The notes under the pieces: model-generated | Told to the model about the DNA's origin: nothing | The model's input: only the letters and a program-made list of their open reading frames with translations | Databases searched by the model: none | From: Pseudanabaena frigida | GTDB taxonomy: Bacteria > Cyanobacteriota > Cyanobacteriia > Pseudanabaenales > Pseudanabaenaceae | DNA length: 64,000 nucleotides | Assembly: GCA_003242085.1 (NCBI GenBank) | Contig: QBML01000007.1 | Location: 1 to 64,000, forward strand | Direction of reading: 5' to 3' | Shown here: piece after piece, positions 27,429 to 38,076 of the stretch | Numbering within the stretch: the first letter of the stretch is position 1 | Layout: the number at the start of each line of letters is the position of its first letter | Program-made: the position numbers and the translations under genes

Positions 27429-28523
27429 ATGAATATGAGCTTACGCGATCGCTGGCGTTCGACTTCTGAGAATATTGTAATTCCGATTGGGGCATTATTA
27501 GTCTCACTAATTGTGTTTGGAGTTTTCTGTGCCATCCAAGGGAAAAACCCACTCGCAATCTATGGAACCATTTATCAATCTGCGTTTGGTAATAGCTTCT
27601 CTTGGCAAGGAACTTTAATTCGTTCTGCTCCGTTAATGCTGACTTCGCTATGCACGGCGTTACCCGCAATGCTAGGGCTAACGATCATTGGAAATGAAGG
27701 CGCTTTGATCGTAGGTGGTTTGGGTGCGATCGCCGTTGGTTTATCGATATCTTCATTACCCTCTTTGATTGTTCAAATTGGCATGGCGATGGGCGGTATT
27801 CTCGCAGGTGGCTTATGGATCATGTTTTCTGGTGCGATTAAGTACTATCGCGGTGTTAATGAAACTATTAGTAGTTTGTTAATGAATTACATTGCGCTAG
27901 CAATACTTAATACCCTTGTTGAAGGGCCAATGCGCGATCCTGCCAGTTTAAATAAACCTTCAACATATCCGCTAGCGGCTGTGAATATGCTGCAAAGTAT
28001 TCCCAATACGCGCATCCATTATGGATTGATCTATGGATTGGTTGCCTGCGCGATCGCCTATTTTCTAATTCATCGGACAACTTTTGGTTTTGCCGTTCGG
28101 ACTGTCGGTGGTAATATCCGTGCTGCAAAAATTGCAGGGTTACCGGTTGGGAAACTGACTCTAATTGTCAGCTTCTTGGGTGGTTCCTGTGCGGGCTTAG
28201 CGGGTATGGTTGAGATTGCCGCAGTTCATGGTAGCGCTAATGCTTCTCTTAATGCTGATTATGGATATAGCGGTATTTTGGTTGCTTTTATCGCCAGACA
28301 AAATCCGCTAGTTGCCGTTATGGTTGCTGTATTAATGGGCGGTATTCTCTCCAGTGGCAGTGCCCTCCAGCGCTCTTTTAACTTGCCAGATGCTACAGTA
28401 CTGCTTTTCCAAGGCATCGTATTTTTAGCAATTCTCTTTAGTGAATCTCTTTATGGTCGTTTAGACTTCTTTAAGGATAGAGAACCTGAAGTGAAAATTG
28501 ATGCTTCTGCAAGCGTAGTTTAA
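27429..28523 (+). CDS. ABC transporter permease (BPD_transp_2, nucleoside/BMP type)
   Basis: A 364-residue inner-membrane permease with about nine hydrophobic segments. Blocks such as SAPLMLTSLCTALPAMLGL, NEGALIVGG, NETISSLLMNYIALAIL and GFAVRTVGGNIRAAKIAGLP are typical of the permease that pairs with BMP-type binding proteins (YufP/NupB-like). It lies 60 bases after bmp, with a hairpin between. The ATPase gene normally found in such operons is absent. Confidence 0.86.
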   Translation: MNMSLRDRWRSTSENIVIPIGALLVSLIVFGVFCAIQGKNPLAIYGTIYQSAFGNSFSWQGTLIRSAPLMLTSLCTALPAMLGLTIIGNEGALIVGGLGAIAVGLSISSLPSLIVQIGMAMGGILAGGLWIMFSGAIKYYRGVNETISSLLMNYIALAILNTLVEGPMRDPASLNKPSTYPLAAVNMLQSIPNTRIHYGLIYGLVACAIAYFLIHRTTFGFAVRTVGGNIRAAKIAGLPVGKLTLIVSFLGGSCAGLAGMVEIAAVHGSANASLNADYGYSGILVAFIARQNPLVAVMVAVLMGGILSSGSALQRSFNLPDATVLLFQGIVFLAILFSESLYGRLDFFKDREPEVKIDASASVV

Positions 28524-28636
28524 CAAGCTAGTAGCTATTGGCTATTGGCTTGTGAAGAGACACAAGAACTGACATCTCAAAATTAACCTCATAAATAAAT
28601 GCTAAATACTAATAGCTTTTAGCTAAATTAAAAACT

Positions 28637-29563
28637 ATGGCACAAGATGCATTGGGTTGGATGAGCGTACCTCTAGCGATACTAGCAGGGACACTTCGAG
28701 GAAGCGCTCCTTTTCTATTTGTGAGCTTAGGTGAATGTCTAACTGAAAAGGCTGGCAAGATTAATTTGGGACTCGAGGGTACTTTGCTCACTGGAGCAAT
28801 GACTGCTTATGCTGTCTCTTATTTAACTAAATCTCCTTGGCTGGGTGTTTTTGCTGCTGGGATGTCGGGTGTGGTATTGGGATTAATCCATGCTTGGTTA
28901 TCACAACGTCCCAAGGTGAGTGATGTCGCTGTTGGTATCGCAATGATTATTTTTGGAAGCGGCATTGCCTTTTTCTTTGGTAAAGCTTTTATTCAACCAA
29001 AAGCAGAGCAACTACCGTTATTTGATTTAGGAAGCTGGAGCAGCTATCCACAGGTGCAAGAGGCGCTTAGAGTCAGTCCTTTGTTACTAATTGGTATTGC
29101 GATCGCGCCTTTGATGCAATGGTTCTTTAGTTCGACTCGCTGGGGACTATATGTCCGAGCTGTGGGTGATAGTCCTAGTGCAGCTAGAGCGATGGGAATT
29201 TCGGTCGTTGGTGTACGGACTTTGGCGATCGTGTGTGGTAGCTTCTTAGCAGGTCTGGGTGGGGCGAGTTTGTCACTTTACTATCCAGGACTATGGTCAG
29301 AACGGATTTCCAGTGGTCAGGGCTTGATGGCTGTAGCTTTAGTTATTTTTGCTAGGTGGCAACCAGTTCAATGTTTATGGGCTGCGTTGTTCTTTGGAGG
29401 AGCACAGGCGTTAGGTCCTTCTTTGCAGGCAGTTGGTATCGGTTCTTATCGTTACTTATTTAATGCATTTCCATATATTCTGACTCTAGTTATCATTATC
29501 ATTACTTGTTCGCCTCGAAAGACACTAAGTGGCTCGCCTGGTGCATTGGGTACTAATGAGTAA
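28637..29563 (+). CDS. ABC transporter permease, second subunit (BPD_transp_2)
   Basis: A 308-residue permease with about eight membrane segments, and SAPFLFVSLGECLTEKAGKI, NLGLEGTLLTGAM and RAVGDSPSAARAMGISVVGV typical of the YufQ/NupC-like subunit. It should form a heterodimer with the preceding permease. The stop codon lies in the left foot of a 29-bp terminator hairpin. No ATPase gene follows; the next gene is a DNA methyltransferase. Confidence 0.86.
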   Translation: MAQDALGWMSVPLAILAGTLRGSAPFLFVSLGECLTEKAGKINLGLEGTLLTGAMTAYAVSYLTKSPWLGVFAAGMSGVVLGLIHAWLSQRPKVSDVAVGIAMIIFGSGIAFFFGKAFIQPKAEQLPLFDLGSWSSYPQVQEALRVSPLLLIGIAIAPLMQWFFSSTRWGLYVRAVGDSPSAARAMGISVVGVRTLAIVCGSFLAGLGGASLSLYYPGLWSERISSGQGLMAVALVIFARWQPVQCLWAALFFGGAQALGPSLQAVGIGSYRYLFNAFPYILTLVIIIITCSPRKTLSGSPGALGTNE

Positions 29564-29623
29564 AACGCAAACAAAATTTTAAAAGCCTTGCTAAGCAAGG
29601 CTTTTAAAATTTTGTTTGCGTTT
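29563..29623. terminator. Terminator of the BMP permease operon
   Basis: A perfect 29-bp stem (29563-29591 with 29595-29623) closes on a TAA loop and overlaps the permease stop codon. The right arm contains CTTTTAAAATTTTG. It is very strong and symmetric. Confidence 0.8.
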
Positions 29624-29671
29624 AGTTATAGGATAGAGTGTCTGTGTTGATATCTGGATGCTTTGTAGATT

Positions 29672-30940
29672 ATGGGAAATCAACGACCGATCGCTGTAGA
29701 TTTGTTTGCAGGCGCGGGCGGGATGACATTAGGTTTTGAACAAGCAGGATTTGATGTGCTCGCATCAGTGGAAATCGATCCGATCCATTGTGCTACCCAT
29801 GAATACAATTTCCCAATGTGGCAAGTTATCTGTTCTAGCGTGACTGATATATCAGGGGAAGATATTCGTAAAAGATCTCAAATTGGCGATCGCGATGTCG
29901 ATGTGGTGTTCGGGGGGCCACCCTGTCAAGGTTTTTCGCTAATGGGAAAACGCGCCTTTGACGATCCGCGTAATGAACTAGTTTCTCATTTCATGCGCTT
30001 AGTAATAGAACTAAACGCCAAGTATTTTGTAATGGAAAACGTCAAAGGTTTAACCATTGGTAATCACCGTAAGTTTGTAGATGATGTGATCCAGAGCTTT
30101 GAGCAAAATGGCTACAAAATTCTGAAGGATTACAAAGTTCTCAATGCTTCTCATTTTGGTGTACCCCAAAACCGAGAACGGCTCTTCTTAATTGGTTGCC
30201 GTCAAGATTTACCTTTACCAAATTATCCGTCACCAATTACCAAACCTGCTAATGCGAAAAAAGTACCTAAAGAGTTTGTTGATTTGCCAAATAGTCCAAC
30301 GGTCAGAGATGCGATCGCCGATTTACCAGATATTTCGCAGTATCCCGAACTAATGAAACGTGACTGGTGTGTCGCCGATCTGCAATATCCCAAAAGTGAT
30401 TACAGTGAGTATTTGCGCGGATTGCGATCGGATAATCTAGACTTATCTTATCCGCGTCTATTCAATAGCAATTTATTAACTTCTAGTATTGGTACTGTTC
30501 ACAGCGAAAACTCGATTGCTCGGTTTCAATCGACAGCCAATGGCGAAGTTGAGAAAGTCAGCCGCTTTTTAAAACTTCATCCTGATGGAATTTGCAATAC
30601 TCTGCGAGCAGGAACTCCCAGTGAACGGGGTGCATTTACGGCTCCACGTCCAATTCATCCCCATGTGCCACGTTGTATTACAGTACGTGAAGCAGCAAGA
30701 TTACATTCTTATCCAGACTGGTTTAGATTTCACAGTACTAAGTGGCATGGTTTTAGACAAATTGGAAATTCTGTCCCTCCGTTGTTAGCGAGATCGGTCG
30801 CTTTAAAAATCGTGCAAATCCTAGACCAAGAGATCTCAAAGCCAGAACAAGCATTTCGGCTTACAAAAGATGAAGGATTACGCCTCAAAATGATGGAAGC
30901 TGCAAAAAGATATGGAGTAAGCTCTCGCGTCAAAAGATAA
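29672..30940 (+). CDS. Solitary DNA (cytosine-5) methyltransferase
   Basis: A 422-residue m5C methyltransferase. Motif I is DLFAGAGGMTLGFEQAG (residues ~9-25), motif IV GGPPCQGFS carries the catalytic Cys, motif VI is MENVKG, motif VIII is QNRERLF, and motif X is QIGNSVPPLLA. No restriction endonuclease lies beside it. The close fit of its N-terminus to cyanobacterial orphan enzymes such as M.Ssp6803I/DmtC suggests CGATCG, the core of HIP1, as target. That is an inference from recalled similarity. Confidence 0.9.
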   Translation: MGNQRPIAVDLFAGAGGMTLGFEQAGFDVLASVEIDPIHCATHEYNFPMWQVICSSVTDISGEDIRKRSQIGDRDVDVVFGGPPCQGFSLMGKRAFDDPRNELVSHFMRLVIELNAKYFVMENVKGLTIGNHRKFVDDVIQSFEQNGYKILKDYKVLNASHFGVPQNRERLFLIGCRQDLPLPNYPSPITKPANAKKVPKEFVDLPNSPTVRDAIADLPDISQYPELMKRDWCVADLQYPKSDYSEYLRGLRSDNLDLSYPRLFNSNLLTSSIGTVHSENSIARFQSTANGEVEKVSRFLKLHPDGICNTLRAGTPSERGAFTAPRPIHPHVPRCITVREAARLHSYPDWFRFHSTKWHGFRQIGNSVPPLLARSVALKIVQILDQEISKPEQAFRLTKDEGLRLKMMEAAKRYGVSSRVKR

Positions 30941-30966
30941 TAAAATTACTAGTGAAATTATTATAG

Positions 30967-31365
30967 TTAATCCCACCACAATGGCACAATCTTATTCAGA
31001 GCTAGCGATCGCTTAAGAAGCTCAAAGCCATAGTTCTCATCCGTTAAATCGACACCTTTAATCAGTTCTCGAACATCAGCAAAAATATCTTGCTCAGCCC
31101 CTTCCATCATCTCGATCGCTTCCGCCATGCAACCAAAATGTTGATCGATAATATCTGGGCAAAACTCATAAATATCAAGAGCAAGTTCGGTCAAATCTTC
31201 AGGTAAATCTATAAAAGTTATATTTACTGCGTCAAACGAAACATCACTAAGCTCAATCCCATACTTCGCATCCCAAAGTATCAGATGTTCGATAATATCT
31301 TCTGTTTCGAGATCGTAGTTCGCACCGTTTGTTCCTACATCTTTCAAGCTTTGATATTTGTCCAT
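30967..31365 (-). CDS. DUF4253-like protein
   Basis: A 132-residue acidic soluble protein. The pattern GTNGANYDLETEDIIEHL, then YEFCPDIIDQHFGCMAEAIE, and the C-terminal LLKRSLALNKIVPLWWD fits the C-terminal domain of DUF4253 proteins. There is no known function and no catalytic motif that I can defend. It is convergent with the methyltransferase (26 bases between stops) and lies downstream of cysS. Confidence 0.6.
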   Translation of the reverse strand: MDKYQSLKDVGTNGANYDLETEDIIEHLILWDAKYGIELSDVSFDAVNITFIDLPEDLTELALDIYEFCPDIIDQHFGCMAEAIEMMEGAEQDIFADVRELIKGVDLTDENYGFELLKRSLALNKIVPLWWD

Positions 31366-31401
31366 ATGGTTACTTGTGTTTGATTATTTAGAAAATCTTG
31401 C

Positions 31402-32844
31402 CTATACTCTAATCCAGAGTGTAGTTCCATCTTTCTGATCGACTAAGTTAATACCCAAGGATTTGAGTTCATCACGAATGCGATCGCCTTCTTGATAATT
31501 TTTAGCTTTCTTTGCCTCAATCCGCTGTTGGATTAAATCTTCAATCTGAGCATCGGCAATGCCATCTTTGACCTCAGCGCGATCGCTAATATTAGCCACA
31601 AAGCCCAAGGTGTTAGCCATATAGCTAAGTGCTTGCCATTCTTTAAATAAAGTTTCGGAACTTTGTTCAGTCTTACCTGAATGTAATAAAGAATTTCTTT
31701 CTGATCGCAATTTTTTCGCTAGTTCAAATACATGAGATAGAGCGACAGAAGTATTAAAGTCATCATCCATTGCTTCCTCAAAACTAGCGATCGCCTGAGC
31801 AATTACGCTACGAGATGGAAGTTCAATATCTTGCCAGCCTAACTTTTCTGCAAAATCTGCCGCAAATAGCATACCATCGCGAATTGTTTCCCAGCCTTTA
31901 GTTGCTGCCTTAATCGCTTCTTCGGTAAAGTCAATTGGTTGGCGATATTGAGCCTGCAAAATAAATAGACGGATTGCCATTGGATCGAAATGGACAAACA
32001 AATCACGAATAGTTGTGAAATTATTCAGCGATTTGGACATCTTCTCGCCATCAATATTCACAAACCCGTTATGCATCCAATATTGGGCAAGGGGTTTAGC
32101 ATAGGCAGCTTCCGATTGAGCGATTTCATTCTCATGGTGGGGAAATTGCAAATCTGTACCACCCGCATGAATATCAATCGTTTCACCAAGCCGCGATCGC
32201 ACCATTGCTGAGCATTCAATATGCCATCCTGGACGACCATTTCCCCAAGGTGATTCCCAAAAAGGTTCAGTAGGCTTAGCAGATTTCCATAGAGCAAAGT
32301 CAAAGGGATATCGCTTTTCATCGCCATGTTCATCTACCCTTCCACTTGCCCCCGCCTGCATATCTTCGAGCTTGCGACCAGATAGCTTGCCATAGCTAGG
32401 AAATTTCTGCACAGCGTAATAGACATCGCCGCCCGATGCATAGGCGTAATCGCGATCGATCAATTGCTGAATTAGCGCAATAATTTCAGGAATTGTTTCC
32501 GTTGCACGAGGATAATCATCCGCCTTGGCAATATTCAGCTTTGCCATGTCTTCATCATAGGCAGCGATATAGCGATCGGCGATCGCTTGCATGGTTGTAT
32601 TACGTTCTTGCGCCCGTTTGAGAATTTTGTCGTCAATGTCCGTAATATTTTGGACAAACTGCACTTGATATTTTGTCGCCAAATAGCGGCGAATCATGTC
32701 CCAAACAACGTAGGCTCTGGCATGACCCAAATGGCAATAGTCATAAACAGTCACACCACAAACATACATTTTGACGATTCCCGATTCGAGGGGAACAAAT
32801 TCTTCTTTGTGTCTGGTGAGAGTGTTGTATATGCGAAGGGTCAT
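31402..32844 (-). CDS. cysS: Cysteinyl-tRNA synthetase
   Basis: A 480-residue class I synthetase from the ATG at 32844 (MTLRIYNTLTR); an in-frame upstream codon would add 14 residues with no family support. The HIGH-type motif is CHLGHAR near residue 34, zinc ligands include the Cys in CGVTVYDYC, GRPGWHIECSAM and HHENEIAQSEA, and KMSKS occurs in GEKMSKSLNNF. It charges tRNA-Cys. It looks monocistronic, with the DUF4253-like gene downstream. Confidence 0.95.
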   Translation of the reverse strand: MTLRIYNTLTRHKEEFVPLESGIVKMYVCGVTVYDYCHLGHARAYVVWDMIRRYLATKYQVQFVQNITDIDDKILKRAQERNTTMQAIADRYIAAYDEDMAKLNIAKADDYPRATETIPEIIALIQQLIDRDYAYASGGDVYYAVQKFPSYGKLSGRKLEDMQAGASGRVDEHGDEKRYPFDFALWKSAKPTEPFWESPWGNGRPGWHIECSAMVRSRLGETIDIHAGGTDLQFPHHENEIAQSEAAYAKPLAQYWMHNGFVNIDGEKMSKSLNNFTTIRDLFVHFDPMAIRLFILQAQYRQPIDFTEEAIKAATKGWETIRDGMLFAADFAEKLGWQDIELPSRSVIAQAIASFEEAMDDDFNTSVALSHVFELAKKLRSERNSLLHSGKTEQSSETLFKEWQALSYMANTLGFVANISDRAEVKDGIADAQIEDLIQQRIEAKKAKNYQEGDRIRDELKSLGINLVDQKDGTTLWIRV

Positions 32845-32914
32845 GGAGCTTAATAGAATTAATTTATAAATTAAGGCGCCGCACAATTATATAGCGCTTT
32901 ATGTTTGCATAAAC

Positions 32915-32957
32915 AAAAAAGTAAAGAGGGATACAAAGCGTCCCTCTTTACTTTTTT
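32915..32957. terminator. Terminator downstream of bolA
   Basis: AAAAAAGTAAAGAGGGA (32915-32931) pairs perfectly with 32941-32957 over 17 bp with a 9-base loop. T-runs occur on both strands' exits, so it may be bidirectional. It ends the leftward bolA transcript before cysS. Confidence 0.7.
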
Positions 32958-33012
32958 AATAAATAATTCGCTAAATCAAGGCTCAATCTCAGCTTACTCC
33001 CTTCCCTATGAA

Positions 33013-33049
33013 AATTAGTAGTGCGCGGCTTTGTCGCACACTACTAATT
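33013..33049. terminator. Second hairpin downstream of bolA
   Basis: AATTAGTAGTG (33013-33023) pairs with CACTACTAATT (33039-33049), 11 bp around a 15-base GC-rich loop. It lies immediately after the bolA stop and may assist termination. Confidence 0.45.
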
Positions 33050-33066
33050 GGAGCAATTAGTTTGTA

Positions 33067-33330
33067 TTAAAGAACTTGAACCTGCATACTTTGCCATTGT
33101 GACAAACTATATGTCTTTAGCTGTAATGCATGAATTTCACCACTATCAAGATGGTTTTGGATTGCACCATACACTAATTTGTGTTGTTTAATCATCGATA
33201 AACCTTCAAATTGCTCAGCTACAACGATCGCTGAAAAATGTTGACCATCATGATTTGGATCTTCTACCTGAACCTTGGCGTTAGGCAAAGCGGCGCTAAT
33301 TAATTCGGCAATGTTGTTATGGGAAATCAT
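33067..33330 (-). CDS. bolA: BolA-family protein
   Basis: An 87-residue BolA/IbaG-type protein. HDGQHFSAIVVAEQFEGLS and KQHKLVYGAI correspond to the conserved class II KH-like core, with the His pair used in [2Fe-2S] complexes with monothiol glutaredoxins. It probably acts in Fe-S trafficking or redox regulation. The glutaredoxin gene often found beside it is not here. Confidence 0.88.
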   Translation of the reverse strand: MISHNNIAELISAALPNAKVQVEDPNHDGQHFSAIVVAEQFEGLSMIKQHKLVYGAIQNHLDSGEIHALQLKTYSLSQWQSMQVQVL

Positions 33331-33386
33331 GCTGGGAAACTCAAAATGTATTAGATGTAAATAGATATAGCTATAGTCAAGTAAGT

Positions 33387-33462
33387 TAAGACATAAAACC
33401 CAGAAGAGAGTTGCGGCGCTTCGCGCCGCAACTCTCTTCTGGGTTTTGCTTTTGTCCTAACA
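33387..33462. repeat. Hairpin repeat copy B
   Basis: A perfect 25-bp stem (33395-33419 with 33423-33447) closes on TTC. The apex is GCGGCGC-TTC-GCGCCGC, the base AAAACCC/GGGTTTT. Flanks are GTTAAGACAT and GCTTTTGTCCTAAC, shared with copies A and, in reverse orientation, D. Confidence 0.8.
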
Positions 33463-33480
33463 TAACTGGCTACTACTATA

Positions 33481-33517
33481 TTTACATTGTGCCATATTGC
33501 TTATGGCACAATGTAAA
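33481..33517. repeat. 15-bp perfect inverted repeat upstream of eno
   Basis: TTTACATTGTGCCAT (33481-33495) pairs with ATGGCACAATGTAAA (33503-33517), with a 7-base loop. Directly adjacent, CCCAAAAGC (33518-33526) pairs with GCTTTTGGG (33554-33562). The roles are unknown. Confidence 0.5.
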
Positions 33518-33736
33518 CCCAAAAGCAATCTGCCGATCTGCACCTCACCTATCGCTTTTGGGCTGCTTTTAAATGATTATTAAACATTTTGAGCCAACCT
33601 AAAATATTAAAATATTGCCTTACTCTTAAAAGTAGCGCTTGTCAATTTTTTTAATGAAAACCTAACATTTGAGAAACGGGGCAGCGTAAAACTGTAAGAT
33701 TGTAGCGAAAGCTTCACTTAATCATCAAAGGAATAG

Positions 33737-35026
<1,290 letters not shown>

Positions 35027-35051
35027 ATAGTTTTCGTCAATAGCAAAAATA

Positions 35052-35082
35052 GAAAGGGAAGTAGATATACTACTTCCCTTTC
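35052..35082 (+). terminator. Terminator of eno
   Basis: GAAAGGGAAGTAG (35052-35064) pairs perfectly with CTACTTCCCTTTC (35070-35082), with a 5-base loop, 26 bases after the eno stop. Confidence 0.65.
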
Positions 35083-35094
35083 ATACTTATACAG

Positions 35095-35415
35095 ATGTTG
35101 CCAATTATGCAAAAGCCTCTTAATGAAGTAAAAAAGCTTGAAGATCTCCCAAATATTGGTAAGGCAATTAGTGCTGATTTACGAAGTATTGGCATCGATT
35201 CTCCCAATCAACTCAAACTGCGTGAGCCATTAGATATCTTTAATGAACTTGCCAGTGTAATGTGGCATCGCCACGATCCATGCTTGCTTGACTCATTAAT
35301 TTCTGCTAAAAGATTTCTCAATGGAGAAGCTGCTCAGCCTTGGTGGCATTACACTGACGAGCGTAGAATTCTTCTTAAAAGTTACGCTAAGGAAAAAAGG
35401 AATATTGAAATTTAA
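35095..35415 (+). CDS. Helix-hairpin-helix (Cdd1/TfoX-C-like) protein
   Basis: A 106-residue protein. EVKKLEDLPNIGKAISADLRSIGI is a helix-hairpin-helix, and FNELASVMWHRHDPCLLDSLISA with GEAAQPWWHYTDER matches the 'pathogenicity locus'/Cdd1 family, whose function is unknown. The HhH suggests nucleic-acid contact. A second ATG five codons in (35107) is an equally possible start. It lies downstream of the eno terminator. Confidence 0.72.
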   Translation: MLPIMQKPLNEVKKLEDLPNIGKAISADLRSIGIDSPNQLKLREPLDIFNELASVMWHRHDPCLLDSLISAKRFLNGEAAQPWWHYTDERRILLKSYAKEKRNIEI

Positions 35416-35456
35416 GACAAAGACACTCAATCGGCTTGTCTCAATCAGATTCATAA

Positions 35457-36665
35457 TTAACCTTTAAGTTCAAAAATTCTATTAATGACATCTTCGACAA
35501 CGCGATCGGGAGTTGATGCTCCTGAAGTTACGCCAACCTTGATTTTGCCTGAGGGGAGCCAATTTAAAGCGGTCTCAATCGCTTTACCTAGTGGCTTATG
35601 TTCGATCTCCTCTGCCGAAAGAATCCGATGTACGTCGTCAATGTGATAGGAAGGAAGATTACGATCGATCGCAATTTCTTGTAAATGCGTAGTATTTGAA
35701 GAGTTGTAACCACCGATAACAATCATTAAATCGAGATCCTCTTCGACAATCTCGAACATCGCATCTTGACGCTCTTGAGTGGCATCGCAAATCGTGTTAA
35801 ATGCAAGAAAATGTTCATCAAGATGTTCCACGCCATACTTTTGCATCATCGTCTTTTCAAACAACTTTCCGATCGCTTCAGTTTCACCCTTCAGCATTGT
35901 AGTTTGGTTCGCAACACCGACTCTTTCGAGATCGCGATCTGGATCGAACCCTTCTGACATCGCTTTGCTAAACTTAATTAGAAATTCTTGTCGGTTGCCA
36001 CCATTGAGCATGTAATTTGCCACATACTCGGCTTCCTTCATATTTAGCACTACCAGATATCGCTTGGCATAGGAACTCGTGGCGATCGTCTCTTCGTGGT
36101 TGTATTTGCCATGAACGATGGAAGTAAAATCTGCTTTTTTATGCTTTTCGACGCGATTCCATACCTTTGAGACCCAAGGACAAGTTGTATCAACAATCTT
36201 GCTACCAAGACGGTCAAATAGCTGAGTTTCCTGTACGCTCGCACCAAAAGCTGGCAAAATTACCACATCACCTTGACCGATCCCTGAAAAATCCTTAGTG
36301 CCATCTTCTGCAACAGGTACAAACTGAACTTCCATTTCCTTTAGTTTGGCATTAACAGAAGGATTATGAATGATTTCATTAGTAATCCAAATTTTCTCAT
36401 TGGGAAACTGAGTGCGCGTTTCATACGCCATTGCTACCGCTCTTTCTACACCCCAGCAAAATCCAAAGGATTTTGCCAAATAAATTGTCACATCACCCTG
36501 TGTATAAATATAGTTGCGATCGCGAATGGTTTGAATCAAGTCGCTATGATATTGCGATCGCATAGTTGTTTCGGCTTCTTCTCCATGTCCAAAACTTTGC
36601 CGAAAATAATTTGGAGACTTATGCAAAGCTCTCCGCATAGCTTGAGTATCGAGCGTGTTATCCAT
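35457..36665 (-). CDS. ispH: 4-hydroxy-3-methylbut-2-enyl diphosphate reductase
   Basis: The last enzyme of the MEP isoprenoid pathway, an Fe-S reductase producing IPP and DMAPP. The three cluster cysteines are visible in [12 protein letters not shown] (Cys70), DTTCPWVSK and [20 protein letters not shown] and [16 protein letters not shown] are family blocks. The ~400-residue length with a 60-residue N-terminal extension is normal for cyanobacteria and plants. It would receive electrons from ferredoxin. Confidence 0.95.
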   Translation of the reverse strand: MDNTLDTQAMRRALHKSPNYFRQSFGHGEEAETTMRSQYHSDLIQTIRDRNYIYTQGDVTIYLAKSFGFCWGVERAVAMAYETRTQFPNEKIWITNEIIHNPSVNAKLKEMEVQFVPVAEDGTKDFSGIGQGDVVILPAFGASVQETQLFDRLGSKIVDTTCPWVSKVWNRVEKHKKADFTSIVHGKYNHEETIATSSYAKRYLVVLNMKEAEYVANYMLNGGNRQEFLIKFSKAMSEGFDPDRDLERVGVANQTTMLKGETEAIGKLFEKTMMQKYGVEHLDEHFLAFNTICDATQERQDAMFEIVEEDLDLMIVIGGYNSSNTTHLQEIAIDRNLPSYHIDDVHRILSAEEIEHKPLGKAIETALNWLPSGKIKVGVTSGASTPDRVVEDVINRIFELKG

Positions 36666-36718
36666 GCGCTTAGATGATTCTAGGTAATTGTGCTGAAAGT
36701 ATTATAACGGCATAGCTG

Positions 36719-36769
36719 TCTCCTAAAGGTTAAAGGCATTGCTTTGTGTCTCCTTTAACCTTTAGGAGA
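36719..36769. repeat. 18-bp perfect inverted repeat between ispH and the nitroreductase gene
   Basis: TCTCCTAAAGGTTAAAGG (36719-36736) pairs exactly with 36752-36769 around a 15-base loop. It lies in the divergent promoter region of ispH and the nitroreductase gene, about 55 bases before the ispH start. Confidence 0.5.
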
Positions 36770-36950
36770 TGACCTATAGAGTCATGGTATATCCGATTTA
36801 TGTTTTTCATCAAACTCTGTGCTTAGCAATCAATTTGCGCTAGACGAGCACTAATACTAAGATTTCGGATTGCTATGATGCTATACCGACAAGTCAGCGA
36901 TTTTGAGCTTTAATGATATTGCTTTACCAACTTACACAAAACGCACATCA

Positions 36951-37556
36951 ATGGAAAACCCTGCAATTACCAATCACGAAATTCATCCCTTAATTGCTCA
37001 ACGCTGGAGTCCTCGTGCTTTTGATAGCAAACTTGTAGAACCTGAAAAACTTGCCCAGTTATTTGAATCAGCAAGATGGGCTTCTTCTTGCTTTAACGAT
37101 CAGCCTTGGGTCTTTATCGTGGCAACCAAAGACGATACGGTGAACTATCAAAAACTGCTGGATTGCCTTGTGCCTTTTAATGCGTCGTGGGCGCAAGCAG
37201 CTCCAGTATTAGGATTAGTGATTGCTCAAAAGAACTTTAAGCACAATGACAAGCCCAATGCTTGGGGTGAATATGATGCAGGTCAAGCAGCAGCAACCTT
37301 AGTTTTACAAGCTACGGCTTTAGATCTAGTCGCGCACCAAATGGGTGGTTTTGAGGCTGATAAGGCGATCGCTACTTTTAATATTCCTGAGACGGCAAAA
37401 CCTATTGCTGCGGTCGCGATCGGTTATGCGGGAGAAACCAGCAACTTACCACCAGAATTACAAGAGCGTGAAACTGCTCCTCGTGCACGTCATCCCTTAT
37501 CCAGTTTTGTCTTTACAGGTGAATGGGGAAATTCGGCACCGTTTGTTTGGATTTAG
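36951..37556 (+). CDS. Nitroreductase-family flavoprotein
   Basis: A 201-residue protein from the ATG at 36951; an in-frame TTG 16 codons upstream is less likely. The FMN-binding pattern is visible as QRWSPRAFDSK, ARWASSCFNDQPWVFIVA, EYDAGQAAATLVLQATALDL and IAAVAIGYAGE. It would reduce nitro or quinone-type compounds with NAD(P)H. It is divergent from ispH. A terminator shared with psaK follows. Confidence 0.88.
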   Translation: MENPAITNHEIHPLIAQRWSPRAFDSKLVEPEKLAQLFESARWASSCFNDQPWVFIVATKDDTVNYQKLLDCLVPFNASWAQAAPVLGLVIAQKNFKHNDKPNAWGEYDAGQAAATLVLQATALDLVAHQMGGFEADKAIATFNIPETAKPIAAVAIGYAGETSNLPPELQERETAPRARHPLSSFVFTGEWGNSAPFVWI

Positions 37557-37582
37557 CTTCAGCTTTACTCTTCTAAACAAAA

Positions 37583-37613
37583 AATAGAGAAGGCACTTCG
37601 CACCTTCTCTATT
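37583..37613. terminator. Bidirectional terminator between the nitroreductase gene and psaK
   Basis: AATAGAGAAGG (37583-37593) pairs with CCTTCTCTATT (37603-37613), with A- and T-rich flanks on both sides, between convergent genes. Confidence 0.7.
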
Positions 37614-37622
37614 CTTGTTTAT

Positions 37623-37895
37623 TTATAGCAAGCCAGCTTGAGCTAAGCCCAAAATCAGGCCTGCGCCAAGAACATGTCCAAAGCTAGTAACGCCGAGCAA
37701 TTCAGGCAAACCAAAACCTGAAAACACACCAGGTAACTCAACTGGTAAGCTGGGACCAACACCTTTGACTTTAATGCCGTAACGACCGACAACTAATGCA
37801 AATAGATTAGCTGTTATCATTACTAGACCTACGCCTACAGACCAAGTTGGTGTAGCAGGAACTGCGGCAAGCAAGTTAAGAGTTAGATGTGTCAT
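37623..37895 (-). CDS. psaK: Photosystem I subunit PsaK
   Basis: A 90-residue thylakoid protein of the photosystem I periphery. Two membrane segments lie near residues 17-37 and 63-88, joined by a loop with [31 protein letters not shown]. It binds chlorophylls and helps associate antenna. Length and spacing are normal. It appears monocistronic. Confidence 0.93.
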   Translation of the reverse strand: MTHLTLNLLAAVPATPTWSVGVGLVMITANLFALVVGRYGIKVKGVGPSLPVELPGVFSGFGLPELLGVTSFGHVLGAGLILGLAQAGLL

Positions 37896-38076
37896 AAATT
37901 TAGTTTCCTAAGTCTAATTACCTATAAAAAATTTTCAACTTTCATAATCCTAGGATGTAGATAGACATCGGAAAATTCTTCTTAAGCTAAATTTATTAAA
38001 CTTAGTAATCGTTTACAGTTGATAAAAAGAAGCATAAAATTGTGATTCTTTTTATCAATGACTCACGTTCAAAAAT

